A stretch of 37,270 nucleotides of DNA from Anaerolineae bacterium (GCA_022842885.1 JALHOR010000048.1:1-37270); one strand, 5' to 3'; shown: positions 7,091 to 15,892, counted from the stretch's first letter. Numbers and translations are program-made. The notes: generated from the letters alone by a model not told the origin.

Positions 7091-8371
7091 ATGAATGGTG
7101 TTTTAAGCACCCTAGTGAATAATTTTTCGCCCCTGCGGTTACCCAATTTTCGGATTTATTTGGGCGGGCAAGTGTTATCGCTGGTGGGAACTTGGCTGCA
7201 AGTCACGGCGCAGGGATGGGTTGTTTGGGAAATTACCGGGTCGGAAGCGGCATTAGGCACAGTGACGATGCTCAATACAATTCCGTTATTGGTGCTGACG
7301 CCTTGGGCGGGTGTGTGGGCTGATCGCATAGACCGCCGTAAACTGCTGATTGGCACACAAATCGGTGCGATGTTATTGGCATTTCTGCTGGCGTTTCTGG
7401 TACAAACCAACAACGTACAACTTTGGCATATCTATATCATTACTTCGATTTTAGGCATCATCACGGCGCTGGATTTGCCGGCACAGCAAGCCTTTTTGGG
7501 TGATTTATCGGGGATGCAGCAAGTCCGGCGTGCTGTCAACCTCAATGCCATTATTATTCAAGTCAGCCGCATGGTGGGACCTGCCATTGCTGGGATTTTG
7601 GTCGCCCGTATCGGCACTGCCCCGGCTTTCTGGGTCAATGGCATCAGCTTTCTCGCTGTGATTCTCAGTTTATTGGCAGTGCGTTCTCATCAGGTAAAAT
7701 CGCCATCTACAGGTGAAAGTCCGCTGCGGCAGATTAAAGATGCATTGCGCTTCGTGCGTGAACAACCGCGCATTCAGGATATGTTTTTCTTTGCCAGTAT
7801 GATGACATTTTTTGTGTGGTCAGTGATTTTTAATTTGCTACCGTCCGTGGCAGACACGGTATTGGGTGGCAATGCGGAAACATTAGGCACATTGATGGCA
7901 GCTTCCGGCGCGGGGGCATTAGCGGGTGCCTTGGTGGTCGTCCCCTTAACACAGGTGCGGCGGCGAGTGGGCATGGTTTTAGCCAGCAGTGCGATTTGGA
8001 TTGGGTTATGGGTGCTAGTCTTGAGTCAATCTACTTGGTTGCTGCTATCGGTCATCGCTTTGTTTATGGGTAGTGTGGCGATGCCAGTGATTTTTACGAT
8101 GGGCTTGGGGTTGCTGCAAGTGATGGCACCGGGCAACATGCGGGCGCGGCTTATCAGCCTGTTTACGATGCTGAGTTTTGGGTTACAACCGCTGGCGGCG
8201 CTGTTTGTGGGTTTTAATGCCGAACATTTTGGGGTACAGCAAACGATTACGTTTAATGCATTTGCCGTGTTGGTACTCACATCCTTGATTATGGTTTCGC
8301 GCCCGGCACTACGCCAATGGGAAGTGCAAGTGAAAGCGGTTGAGCCACTGCCCACACCGGAAATGGCATAA
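7091..8371 (+). CDS. MFS transporter, EntS/MFS_3-like exporter
   Basis: 426 aa with about 12 membrane segments. The internal ATG is chosen because GGAG lies 7 nt upstream and the protein then starts MNGVLSTLVNNFSPLR, like the family; the longer frame adds 24 unlikely residues. The MFS motif A loop reads ADRIDRRKLLIGTQ between TM2 and TM3. The LGGQVLSLVGTWLQ start and the central PRIQDMF cytoplasmic segment fit the DUF894/EntS-like subgroup, which includes siderophore (enterobactin) and macrolide exporters. The cargo is unknown. It has no operon partners: it diverges from the hydrolase and converges with the M3 peptidase. Confidence 0.88.
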   Translation: MNGVLSTLVNNFSPLRLPNFRIYLGGQVLSLVGTWLQVTAQGWVVWEITGSEAALGTVTMLNTIPLLVLTPWAGVWADRIDRRKLLIGTQIGAMLLAFLLAFLVQTNNVQLWHIYIITSILGIITALDLPAQQAFLGDLSGMQQVRRAVNLNAIIIQVSRMVGPAIAGILVARIGTAPAFWVNGISFLAVILSLLAVRSHQVKSPSTGESPLRQIKDALRFVREQPRIQDMFFFASMMTFFVWSVIFNLLPSVADTVLGGNAETLGTLMAASGAGALAGALVVVPLTQVRRRVGMVLASSAIWIGLWVLVLSQSTWLLLSVIALFMGSVAMPVIFTMGLGLLQVMAPGNMRARLISLFTMLSFGLQPLAALFVGFNAEHFGVQQTITFNAFAVLVLTSLIMVSRPALRQWEVQVKAVEPLPTPEMA

Positions 8372-8378
8372 CCTAAGC

Positions 8379-8398
8379 GGGCATGTCACCCCATGCCC
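8379..8398. terminator. hairpin between convergent genes
   Basis: A perfect 7-bp stem (GGGCATG/CATGCCC, 6-nt loop) lies 8 nt after the MFS stop and before the convergent M3 peptidase end. The run of T follows only 10 nt later, so efficiency as an intrinsic terminator is uncertain. Confidence 0.4.
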
Positions 8399-8419
8399 AC
8401 CTCACGTTTTTGCAGCCCG

Positions 8420-10129
8420 TTATTCAACCAGCGATTCTAAATCGCCAATGGTGGTTTCGATGAGTTCCACCATTTGCTGGAGCATGTCGGCATCGAATGC
8501 CAGTTTTGCTCCGGCAGCCGCAAATAAATCCGGCAATTTAGCGGTGTTGCCCAATGATAAACCATGCCGATAACGCCGCAGGGCATCGGCTTGGTTATGC
8601 AGCGAATTTGACCACACCTGCGCCGCGCCTAATTGGGCAATGCCATATTCGATGTAATACAATGGCACGGTAAAAATATGCAATTTACGATGCCACCCGG
8701 TTGCTACCCAATCTTCAATCCCGCTGTAATCCACCCCAATTTTGAAGCGATGCCATAATTCTGTCCATTTCGCATCACAATTCGCCGGGTCAAGCGCCGC
8801 ATCGCCACTGGTATATGCCCATTGTTGGAAGGCATCCACCACCGCCATATAGGGCCAAAACACCAACATCCCTTCTAAATGTTCAATGCGAGCGCGGGCG
8901 GCTTCGGTTTCGCTGTAAAAGCCCCCTTTGTCTTGTGCCAGATACGGCGCAGCTAGTAATTCCATACTCATCGAAGCAACTTCGCAAAATTCAATGGGCG
9001 CATGTTGCTGTTGAATCATGGGCAATGATACGGCTTCAAATACATGGAAGGCATGACCCGCTTCGTGCAGCATGGTTTGAACATCATCATGAATCCCAAT
9101 GGCATTCATAAAGATAAACGGGCGTTTCATCACCGGGAACGATGTGCAATAACCGCCCGGCGCTTTGCCTTTGTAATTTTCCAAATTGAGCAGTTTTTCA
9201 GCACGCATGGTTGTTAAATACTGCCCCAAATCTGGGTCTAACTGCTTAAAAATAGTTTCTGAACCGGCTTCCAGTTCTTCGCCATTTTTGAACGGCGTCA
9301 ACGGCTTGCGTCCCGGCAGTTCGGCGCTTACATCCCATTGGCGTAACACATCCAAACCGAAAGCGTGGCGGCGTTTTTCGTTCAGGCGTTCCACCGCTGG
9401 CACAACCACCTGTTCAATCGCCTCATGAAACTGGCGTACATCCTGCGGCGTATAATCAAACCGCCCATACCTCTGCCATGTATAGTCCAAAAAATTGGCA
9501 AATCCGGCATTTTGGGCGATTTGCTGGCGCAATTTGAACATTATCACCCACAACTCGTTCAATGCTTGTCGGTCTTGCAACCGCCGAGCATGGATGAGAC
9601 GAAATGCCTGTTCGCGTTCTGCACGGTCAGCTTCAATAAACACCGATTTCATCTGTTCGATGGTTTTTTCTTCACCTTGCCACAGCACGGTTTGCGCCCC
9701 AACAATTTTGTCATATTGGGTTTCCAATTCGCGCAGTTCGGTAAAAATAGGCAAATTTTCTTCGCGGAATAATTGGATTTGCGCGTCAATCGCCCGCATG
9801 GGAACAGCAAAATTCGCGGGTTGCAAGCCACTCTCCACCAATTTTTCATTCAATACGTGCGTCATTTTGGCTTGTTCTGGCACAATCGTCGCATAAAAAT
9901 TTAAATATTTTTTCTCGGCGGCGGCATCAGTCGTATCCAGATTGGTAGCCACATTTAGACGACTCGCCACTTCGCCCAATAGCGCCGATAATTTTGACCA
10001 ATCTGCCATGAAGCTATGAAGCGTATCGGCATTAAGAATGCGTTCTTGCAATTGTTTGGCAAATGGCTCGTAATCTGCCCACTGCCAATCGAGAGCCTCT
10101 AGGGCGCTTGTCGGTAATGTTTCAAACAT
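8420..10129 (-). CDS. M3-family oligoendopeptidase
   Basis: 569 aa, starting at the ATG with GGAGGT 7 nt upstream (the longest frame adds 19 residues lacking support). The thimet/PepF-type zinc metallopeptidase signature is present: HEAGH at 355-359 and the third ligand probably Glu383 in the EFCEVASMSMELL segment. The stretch KAPGGYC (322-328) and the Y-rich C-terminal region (PLYYIEYGIAQLGA) are the usual substrate-binding parts. These enzymes degrade short cytoplasmic peptides, and no signal peptide is seen. It lies 99 nt after the nucleotide-sugar dehydrogenase on the same strand, with a hairpin (ATGCCGT/ACGGCAT) between, so co-transcription is doubtful. Confidence 0.93.
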   Translation of the reverse strand: MFETLPTSALEALDWQWADYEPFAKQLQERILNADTLHSFMADWSKLSALLGEVASRLNVATNLDTTDAAAEKKYLNFYATIVPEQAKMTHVLNEKLVESGLQPANFAVPMRAIDAQIQLFREENLPIFTELRELETQYDKIVGAQTVLWQGEEKTIEQMKSVFIEADRAEREQAFRLIHARRLQDRQALNELWVIMFKLRQQIAQNAGFANFLDYTWQRYGRFDYTPQDVRQFHEAIEQVVVPAVERLNEKRRHAFGLDVLRQWDVSAELPGRKPLTPFKNGEELEAGSETIFKQLDPDLGQYLTTMRAEKLLNLENYKGKAPGGYCTSFPVMKRPFIFMNAIGIHDDVQTMLHEAGHAFHVFEAVSLPMIQQQHAPIEFCEVASMSMELLAAPYLAQDKGGFYSETEAARARIEHLEGMLVFWPYMAVVDAFQQWAYTSGDAALDPANCDAKWTELWHRFKIGVDYSGIEDWVATGWHRKLHIFTVPLYYIEYGIAQLGAAQVWSNSLHNQADALRRYRHGLSLGNTAKLPDLFAAAGAKLAFDADMLQQMVELIETTIGDLESLVE

Positions 10130-10228
10130 GAGGTTGACCTCCAGCCTTTGGTTGATTTCGATAGGTACAAGCATGGCAGACAACACACGCTAAAATAGCC
10201 ATGCCGTTGTCCGCCACAAAACACGGCA

Positions 10229-11548
10229 TCATAATGTAATGATACGCGCTTTGCCCGGATGAGCAGGCGTCACATGGCGCGTATCTACGACCAAGCGACT
10301 ATGGGTGGTGATGTGCTGCCAATCATAACTGCTGTGATGCGTGACAATCACCACGCAATCCGCCTCTTGCAAAAGCGCAGCATCATATTCAACGCTACTC
10401 ATCTTGATGGGATGGTCGCCTTCTAGGTGAATATGGGGAACATGCGGGTCATGATAGACAACATGTGCGCCGCGCTGCCGCAGCAGTTCAATCACATCTA
10501 ATGCCGGGCTTTCACGGACATCGTTCACATCGGGTTTATAGGCAACGCCCAGCACCACAATTTTTGAGCCTTTGACCGCTTTGGCATCATCGTTTAACGC
10601 CCCGGTCACTTTTTCAATCACATACAGCGGCATTGAAGTGTTGACTTCGCTGGCAAGTTCTATAAAGCGAGCCGTGTAATTCAGGGTTTTGAGCTTCCAA
10701 CTGAGGTAGTGTGGGTCTACTGGAATGCAGTGACCACCCAAGCCGGGACCCGGATAAAAAGGCATAAATCCGAAGGGTTTGGTAGCAGCCGCCTGAATCA
10801 CTTCCCATACATCAATGCCCAATTTATTGCACATCAACGCCATTTCGTTGACGAGACCAATATTGACCGCCCGAAAAGTATTTTCCAGCAATTTGACCAT
10901 CTCAGCAGCCGTAGGTGACGACACGGGAATCACATGATCAACTGCCGTGCTATACAGCGCCCGCGTAACTTCGACACAAGCAGGCGTAATGCCGCCGACC
11001 ACTTTAGGCGTGTTGCGGACGCCAAACGTTTTATTGCCGGGGTCAATGCGTTCTGGTGAAAATGCCACAAAAACATCTTCACCCACGCGCAGCCCATTGT
11101 TGATTAAGCGCGGCAAAATAATTTCTTCGGTCGTGCCGGGGTAGGTTGTGCTTTCCAAAACCACCAGCAATCCGGCATGACTAATGGGAGCGATGCCATC
11201 AATCGCTTGAATGATAAACGACATGTCTGGGTCTTTAGTCTTACGCAGCGGCGTTGGAACGCAGATGCTAATAGCATCGGCAGTGCGTAAATCTTCATAG
11301 GTGGTTGTGCCACACAATTTACCTGCCTCTACCAGCGGTTTTAACCGCGCCGTCGGAATATCCTCAATATAACTTTCGCCGCGATTAATCGCATCCACTT
11401 TGCGCGAATCGACATCCAACGTCATCACGAAAAAACCGGCTTCAGCAAATTCTACTGCCAACGGCAAGCCAACATAACCCGCACCGATAATCGCTACTCG
11501 TGCTTCTCGGCGGGCAATTTTTTCCAGAAGAGCTTGTTGATACGACAT
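10229..11548 (-). CDS. nucleotide-sugar (UDP-HexNAc type) 6-dehydrogenase
   Basis: 439 aa. It oxidises the C6 hydroxyl of a UDP-sugar to a uronate in two NAD steps. The N-terminal Rossmann domain carries GAGYVG (22-27). The catalytic Cys274 is in GPGLGGHCIPVDPHYL, a form typical of UDP-GlcNAc/UDP-ManNAc dehydrogenases (WbpA/WecC/TviB) rather than UDP-glucose dehydrogenase. Lys219 and Asn223 lie in EMVKLLENTFR. The C-terminal UDP-binding domain has VLGVAYKPDVNDVRESPA. The start is uncertain among several ATGs; a -10 box overlaps the most upstream one, so an internal ATG was taken. It is divergent from the WecA/MraY-like gene, and both fit cell-surface glycan synthesis. Confidence 0.9.
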   Translation of the reverse strand: MSYQQALLEKIARREARVAIIGAGYVGLPLAVEFAEAGFFVMTLDVDSRKVDAINRGESYIEDIPTARLKPLVEAGKLCGTTTYEDLRTADAISICVPTPLRKTKDPDMSFIIQAIDGIAPISHAGLLVVLESTTYPGTTEEIILPRLINNGLRVGEDVFVAFSPERIDPGNKTFGVRNTPKVVGGITPACVEVTRALYSTAVDHVIPVSSPTAAEMVKLLENTFRAVNIGLVNEMALMCNKLGIDVWEVIQAAATKPFGFMPFYPGPGLGGHCIPVDPHYLSWKLKTLNYTARFIELASEVNTSMPLYVIEKVTGALNDDAKAVKGSKIVVLGVAYKPDVNDVRESPALDVIELLRQRGAHVVYHDPHVPHIHLEGDHPIKMSSVEYDAALLQEADCVVIVTHHSSYDWQHITTHSRLVVDTRHVTPAHPGKARIITL

Positions 11549-11588
11549 AACTTCTTGCATCCTATCTATGTTGGGCAAAACACCGCGC

Positions 11589-11617
11589 ATTATAGCGGGC
11601 TTTTAATACGAAATGAA
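11589..11617 (-). promoter_or_regulatory. predicted promoter of the nucleotide-sugar dehydrogenase
   Basis: On the minus strand TTCATT and TATAAT are separated by 17 nt, predicting a transcript start near 11580. Because the -10 overlaps the longest-frame ATG at 11588-11590, translation must begin further in, which supports the shorter start chosen for the gene. Confidence 0.5.
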
Positions 11618-11660
11618 CCGCAACTGGTTGAACAATCGCCCCGCTGGTATCATTTATGGT

Positions 11661-12680
11661 ATGGATACGACCTTACAACATGTGCCGATTATGATTGTGG
11701 GCTTTGCGGCGGCATTGGGTTTAACCCCAATTTCGCGCCGGATTGCGATGAAATTGGGTGTGGTAGATAAACCCACTCTGGCACGCAAAATCCACACTGA
11801 CCACAAACCGATGATGGGCGGCTTGGCGATTTATGCTGCCTTCACGCTGTCTTTGCTGCTGTTCAGCCCGCCCCAACATATCGCTGAATTGCTGGCAATC
11901 ATCGCGGGTGCGGCGCCCCTTTCGCTGACCGGCTTGCTGGATGACCGCTACAATTTGCCGTGGCGCGTGCGCTTGCCCGTGATGTTTTTTGCGGCGGCTG
12001 TGCCAGTTTTTGCAGGCATCCAAATTCATTTGTTTAACATCGCGTGGTTAGATATTCCGATTACGCTGCTTTGGATTGTCACCCTGACCAACGCGGCTAA
12101 TTTTCTGGATAACATGGATGGTCTGACCGCAGGATTATCGGCTATTGCCGCCATTTTTTTCTTATTGATTGCCATTACGCACGGGCAAATTCTGGTCAGT
12201 TTGCTGGCTGCTGCTGTCTTGGGGAGTGCCATCGGGTTTTTGGCATATAATTTTAACCCTGCCAGCACCTTCATGGGGGATATGGGGGCGTTGGTGCTGG
12301 GGTATATTCTGGCGATTGTCGGCATTAAACTCAATTTTGCGACCCAACCATTGGGCGTCACTTGGATGATTCCGATTTTGGTGCTGGCGCTGCCTGTGTT
12401 TGATATTAATCTGGTCGTGTGGACGCGCCTTGCCGAAGGACGTTCACCAGCCGAAGGCGGCAAAGACCATACATCGCACCGCATCATGAGTTTGGGATTT
12501 AATCAGCGGCAGACACTCTTTATTCTCTATGGGGCATGTACGCTGTTTGGCACAATTGGGTTTTTGGTCAGCGCCACGCCCGTCGCACTGGCATGGCAAA
12601 TTGGCATCTTTGGGATTATTCTGCTGCTCAGTTTATATGCCCTCATGGTGTTTATTCGGCAAAGATACCAGAAAAAATAA
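11661..12680 (+). CDS. WecA/MraY-family undecaprenyl-phosphate sugar-1-phosphate transferase
   Basis: 339 aa with about 10 membrane helices. It moves a HexNAc-1-phosphate from a UDP-sugar onto undecaprenyl phosphate, the first membrane step of surface glycan synthesis. Mg-binding DD is at 94-95 (GLLDDRYNLPWR). The family core NAANFLDNMDGLTAG spans 144-158, FNPASTFMGDMG 198-209, and the nucleotide-sugar loop KDHTSHR 268-274 replaces the DRxHIHH-type motif, which favours the WecA/TagO branch over MraY. The start is uncertain: an ATG at 11613 extends it by 16 polar residues, and neither start has a strong RBS. It diverges from a UDP-HexNAc dehydrogenase, suggesting an exopolysaccharide or teichuronic-type product. 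MraY itself is less likely. Confidence 0.88.
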   Translation: MDTTLQHVPIMIVGFAAALGLTPISRRIAMKLGVVDKPTLARKIHTDHKPMMGGLAIYAAFTLSLLLFSPPQHIAELLAIIAGAAPLSLTGLLDDRYNLPWRVRLPVMFFAAAVPVFAGIQIHLFNIAWLDIPITLLWIVTLTNAANFLDNMDGLTAGLSAIAAIFFLLIAITHGQILVSLLAAAVLGSAIGFLAYNFNPASTFMGDMGALVLGYILAIVGIKLNFATQPLGVTWMIPILVLALPVFDINLVVWTRLAEGRSPAEGGKDHTSHRIMSLGFNQRQTLFILYGACTLFGTIGFLVSATPVALAWQIGIFGIILLLSLYALMVFIRQRYQKK

Positions 12681-12746
12681 CCCTATTTTTCATGAGCAAA
12701 CGATAAAAATTACGTCAGAAAAAGCGGCAAGCGCGTAAGACTAGCC

Positions 12747-12795
12747 TCCTGTTGTGCTTCCATAATGATATAAACATCAACACATCACAACAGGA
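12747..12795 (+). promoter_or_regulatory. inverted repeat enclosing the RBS of the DUF427 gene
   Basis: TCCTGTTGTG (12747-12756) and CACAACAGGA (12786-12795) form a perfect 10-bp inverted repeat with a 29-nt loop. The right arm contains the AGGA ribosome-binding site of the DUF427 gene, so in RNA it would be sequestered. A TATAAA at 12769-12774 inside the loop could instead be a -10 box, making this an operator-type dyad around a promoter. Confidence 0.5.
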
Positions 12796-12803
12796 TAACT
12801 CTT

Positions 12804-13088
12804 ATGGCACGCGCAATCTGGAATGGCGCAGTATTAGCTGAATCCGATACATTTGAAATGGTGGAAGGCAACGTCTATTTTCCGCCGGAAGCTGTCAACC
12901 GCGACTATTTTGCCGACAGCGGCACACATACCACCTGCCCATGGAAAGGGCTTGCCAGTTATTATACGGTGGTGGTAGATGGCACAGAAAATAAAGATGC
13001 CGCGTGGTATTATCCCGCACCCAAAGATGCCGCCAAACAAATTAAAGACCATGTGGCATTCTGGAAGGGCGTTACAATCGAACGCTAA
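12804..13088 (+). CDS. DUF427 domain protein
   Basis: 94 aa, exactly one DUF427 domain. The family signature is clear: an N-terminal ARAIWNGAVLAESDTFEMVEGNVYFPPEAV, then TTCPWKGLASYYTV at about 43-56 and AWYYPAPKDAAKQIKDHVAFW towards the end. DUF427 is a small beta-barrel-like fold found widely as a free protein; no biochemical activity is established, so none is assigned. The ATG has AGGA 8 nt upstream, lying inside an inverted repeat. It is a single-gene unit closed by a strong bidirectional terminator. Confidence 0.92.
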   Translation: MARAIWNGAVLAESDTFEMVEGNVYFPPEAVNRDYFADSGTHTTCPWKGLASYYTVVVDGTENKDAAWYYPAPKDAAKQIKDHVAFWKGVTIER

Positions 13089-13102
13089 AGCGCCAAGGCA
13101 AC

Positions 13103-13135
13103 AAAAAACAGGGGGCAATCACCCCCTGTTTTTTT
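13103..13135. terminator. bidirectional intrinsic terminator
   Basis: AAAAAACAGGGGG and CCCCCTGTTTTTT pair over about 13 bp around a 6-nt loop, with T runs on both strands. It ends the DUF427 gene from the left and the FHA gene from the right, whose stop codon begins at 13141. Confidence 0.9.
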
Positions 13136-13138
13136 ATT

Positions 13139-13969
13139 CTAGCAGGTTTTTAAGCCGAGGGCTTCTAGGATATTGTTCACAACCGGGATGGAACAATACA
13201 AATCAAAAGTATCCACCAAGACCACCGCCGTAATGGTGATACAGCAGCAAAATAGCATTAACCCCAAGCAGCCAAACAACAGCAACCGCATGGAATTATT
13301 GCCTTCTTCTTCGCGCATTCCAAACGGGTCGTGTTGGTCATAGCCATAGCCGGGTGGTGGTGGCGGGCTATATGCCTGTTGATAGGGGTCTTGATACGCT
13401 GGTTGCTGTTGTTGATATGGGTCAGCCGCCGGAGCCTGATACTGCGGTTGTGGCGCATATTGGGGCTGCGCTGGCGGCGCTTGATATGGCGGCGCGTAGG
13501 GGTCAGGTTGGTTGGGTGCTGCTTGATATGGGCTGGCTGCCGGAGGTTGTGGCTGGGGTGTCGGATACACTGCTTGTTCTGGGGTCGGTGCCGCCGGAGT
13601 CGGTGCTGGTTGGTAGGGACGCGCTTGTGGCGCAGGACTCGCCGAGGGCGACATTCCAGCACGCATCAATTCGTAGCCAAGCGTCACCGTTTCGCCAAGC
13701 CCAATCATATCGCCGTTTTTCAACGGCGTTGCCCCAGTCACCCGTTTACCATTGATAAACGTGCCGTTGGTGCTGCCTAAATCTTCAATCGTATAGCCTT
13801 CAGCGCCCCGCATCAGCCGCAAATGATGACGACTCACTTCTCGATCATTAATCACGATATTGTTAGTAATATCGCGTCCCAGGTTAATCACTTCATCTTT
13901 CAGTTCATAGACCTGGTTGGGCTGTGGTCCGCGGCGGACGACGAGCCGATAGCTGTCGCTCCCCTGCAT
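13139..13969 (-). CDS. FHA-domain protein with Pro/Gln-rich linker and C-terminal membrane anchor
   Basis: 276 aa. An N-terminal forkhead-associated domain (about 8-103) keeps the phosphothreonine-binding residues: GRD (31-33), SRHH (46-49) and STNGTF (65-70). It is followed by a low-complexity Pro/Gln/Ala/Tyr-rich linker (about 106-215), then one membrane helix rich in Cys (about 228-250) and a short tail ending KTC. FHA domains dock to phosphorylated partners of Ser/Thr kinases, so this is probably an inner-membrane signalling or scaffold protein. No kinase is nearby. The ATG has a GGAGG site 4 nt upstream and its own consensus promoter. The linker inflates false reading frames on the other strand. 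Confidence 0.9.
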   Translation of the reverse strand: MQGSDSYRLVVRRGPQPNQVYELKDEVINLGRDITNNIVINDREVSRHHLRLMRGAEGYTIEDLGSTNGTFINGKRVTGATPLKNGDMIGLGETVTLGYELMRAGMSPSASPAPQARPYQPAPTPAAPTPEQAVYPTPQPQPPAASPYQAAPNQPDPYAPPYQAPPAQPQYAPQPQYQAPAADPYQQQQPAYQDPYQQAYSPPPPPGYGYDQHDPFGMREEEGNNSMRLLLFGCLGLMLFCCCITITAVVLVDTFDLYCSIPVVNNILEALGLKTC

Positions 13970-14083
13970 AAGTCCTCCATAAGTAGTCGCCTACTGCCTG
14001 TTAGCCACAGCCCGATTATTGTTTGGGAATTGCTGTGGTGGCGTTTTGTCTCTAGTAAAAGATGCCGTTGAGATAACAACAGC

Positions 14084-14112
14084 AGTATAGAATTTATAAG
14101 ATACGCTGTCAA
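14084..14112 (-). promoter_or_regulatory. strong sigma-70 promoter of the FHA gene
   Basis: On the minus strand a perfect TTGACA is separated by 17 nt from TATACT. The predicted start near 14077 gives a leader of about 107 nt. It separates expression of the FHA gene from the upstream Clp_N gene. Confidence 0.8.
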
Positions 14113-14138
14113 CTCGTCGGGGGGAATTCGTTGCCGAA

Positions 14139-15011
14139 TCACCCAGTTAAATGCTTATTCAGCAAACGATTCACCTTATCCGCCGATGCCCCATACGTTT
14201 GTAAGAGTGCCACCCCCGCTGGCAGCAGCGTCAACGCCAGCAGCAAATGGTCTGCCCCCACATAATGACTCCCCAATTTTTCAGCCCGTTCTACCGCTTC
14301 TTGAATCACAATATCCAATTTGCCGAAGCGCATTGCCTCGCGCCGGTCTAGGGCTGTTCGCAGCAGAACATCATTTAAACCGCTGCGCCGCAAAATATCA
14401 GAGCCAACGCTGCGCCGTTCTTGCGCCAATGCCCATAACAAATGCCCCATACTCACCGTCGAATGTTCCAATGAGAGCGCCATCTGTTCAGCGGCATTCA
14501 AGACGCGGCGGGCGACTTCGCTCAGGCGAGCATTCGTCCGCACAGTATCCAAACTGAAGCCCACTTTTTGGTCACTGACCAGCAAACGAATCCGGCGGCG
14601 AATTTGTTCCGGCGAAATATCCACCAAGCGCAGCAGTTCATTGGCGTTGCCCGGCTGTGTGGTGCGTGTGATGCCCAATAACAGATGTTCCGTGCCAATA
14701 TAATGACTACCCAACCAATCGGATTCGGTAGCAGCTTGCTTCAGCGCCTCGTCAAAGGCAGTGCTGCGCGGCAATGTCTTGGGCAAGTCTTCTTCCACCC
14801 GCGGCAGCAATCGCTTTAAATAGACTCCGGCAATGGTCGGCGATAGCGATAAATCCGACATGACTTGGGCACCAATACTGCCCTCTGCCAAAATCACGCC
14901 CACCAACAAATGCCCAGTATCCTGATAGGCATGTTGAAACCCGCTGGCGAGAGTCGCTGCGTGTTGGAGCGCCCGGAGGGCATGATGACTGTAGCGATGC
15001 GAACTTGCCAT
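14139..15011 (-). CDS. stand-alone Clp_N (ClpA/ClpC N-domain) protein
   Basis: 290 aa built from two Clp_N domains (roughly 5-145 and 160-288). Each has the paired repeat hallmark 'HYxGxEHLLLGI/LL': DTGHLLVGVILAEG, SHYIGTEHLLLGITR, VSMGHLLWALAQE and SHYVGADHLLLAL. In ClpC/ClpB this domain binds substrates or adaptors; here there is no AAA+ ATPase part. The protein may be an adaptor or a decoy for ClpC, as in ClpS-like regulation or plant ClpT; that role is inference. No Shine-Dalgarno is obvious before the ATG. A promoter (TTGCCG-18-TATAAT) lies about 50 nt upstream. The next gene (FHA) is on the same strand but has its own promoter. Confidence 0.86.
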   Translation of the reverse strand: MASSHRYSHHALRALQHAATLASGFQHAYQDTGHLLVGVILAEGSIGAQVMSDLSLSPTIAGVYLKRLLPRVEEDLPKTLPRSTAFDEALKQAATESDWLGSHYIGTEHLLLGITRTTQPGNANELLRLVDISPEQIRRRIRLLVSDQKVGFSLDTVRTNARLSEVARRVLNAAEQMALSLEHSTVSMGHLLWALAQERRSVGSDILRRSGLNDVLLRTALDRREAMRFGKLDIVIQEAVERAEKLGSHYVGADHLLLALTLLPAGVALLQTYGASADKVNRLLNKHLTG

Positions 15012-15059
15012 AGGGAAGACGATACAGATTATCTAAAGACAGCCGATTAAACCCGTCTC

Positions 15060-15089
15060 ATTATAATGCTGTCCAGTACAGCACGGCAA
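15060..15089 (-). promoter_or_regulatory. predicted promoter of the Clp_N gene with dyad in spacer
   Basis: On the minus strand TTGCCG and TATAAT are 18 nt apart. The spacer holds a 6-bp dyad (TGCTGT/ACAGCA, 5-nt centre), a plausible operator position for a repressor. Confidence 0.55.
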
Positions 15090-15280
15090 CCTAATTACAG
15101 TTGCAGATTAGTCCTGTATCGCAAACTTTGGTAAAGCGCCTTGCTGCAAAATCGCTAGGGATATAACAAAATAAATAATTCTAAATCCATTGCTGCGATT
15201 AATCTTTATTATACCTTAACGGATTATGGTGTTATTCCGCGTTATACTGTTGCCAGAATATAGATGTGGAGGTTAGGCTT

Positions 15281-15724
15281 GTGAAATCAGATGAACAACA
15301 TCAGCTACTATTATCGGTACCGGCTCTAGAGGATATTTGGTTTGAGTTACACCGTGAAGGCGATGCCTGCGATGTGATTGTCCGTATGGATGATGGCAAT
15401 GTGTATACAGCGTCGTTTGTGACGATTGATTATTTGTACCGCCAGATGGCACTTAATTATGAGATGACGAAACAAATCCCGGATACGCCTGCTGTTCGCT
15501 ATGCAGCGATTGATACGGGGCATGTTATCGTTGAGTCGTTAGATAAAGATACCATTGAAGATACGCTTGATAACTTGCTGGCACTGGATGTTTTTGAAAG
15601 TTATTTTGTGCGCGTAACAGATGATGATGAACCAGAGGCAGCACGAACTACCAACGGCGGCAGGCGAGCAACGCAGGAAGTGGCGGCTGTCGTGATTTCG
15701 GATGTGTTGCTGGTTCAACAATAA
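15281..15724 (+). CDS. unknown small protein
   Basis: 147 aa from a GTG codon with GGAGG 8 nt upstream; the longest frame starts inside the RBS and is rejected. The protein is acidic and mainly soluble-looking, with alternating short strands and helices, no signal peptide and no membrane segment. An Asp/Glu-rich stretch near 118-122 precedes a low-complexity tail and a hydrophobic end (VAAVVISDVLLVQQ). I do not recognise a family. It is a single-gene unit between the divergent Clp_N gene and an apparent terminator hairpin at 15794. The strong RBS and clean frame support it as real. Confidence 0.65.
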   Translation: MKSDEQHQLLLSVPALEDIWFELHREGDACDVIVRMDDGNVYTASFVTIDYLYRQMALNYEMTKQIPDTPAVRYAAIDTGHVIVESLDKDTIEDTLDNLLALDVFESYFVRVTDDDEPEAARTTNGGRRATQEVAAVVISDVLLVQQ

Positions 15725-15793
15725 ATGACTCAGAACCAGCTTATCCTCCTCACACCCTTAAGTCGGTAAAACCCTTACCGAAAAAGTCACTCC

Positions 15794-15844
15794 CACGCGG
15801 TTGCATTGCCAGATGGATGCTGGTGGCAAGCCGCGTGTTTTCAT
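15794..15844 (+). terminator. probable intrinsic terminator
   Basis: CACGCGGTTGC pairs with GCAAGCCGCGTG (one bulged base), followed at once by TTTT and CATTT. A small inner stem (CCAG/CTGG) caps the loop. It probably ends the transcript of the small unknown gene upstream. The position 250 nt before thrS makes an attenuator possible but unsupported. Confidence 0.7.
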
Positions 15845-15892
15845 TTCTGCTGCTTCCGCTATAATCCCCTGCGCCTGTCGTCGGTAAAATAA

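Noticed and set aside
10130..10228. Terminator between the dehydrogenase and M3 peptidase genes
   Set aside because: A hairpin (ATGCCGT/ACGGCAT) and overlapping dyads are present, but there is no clear T run. Mentioned in the peptidase entry but not called as a terminator.
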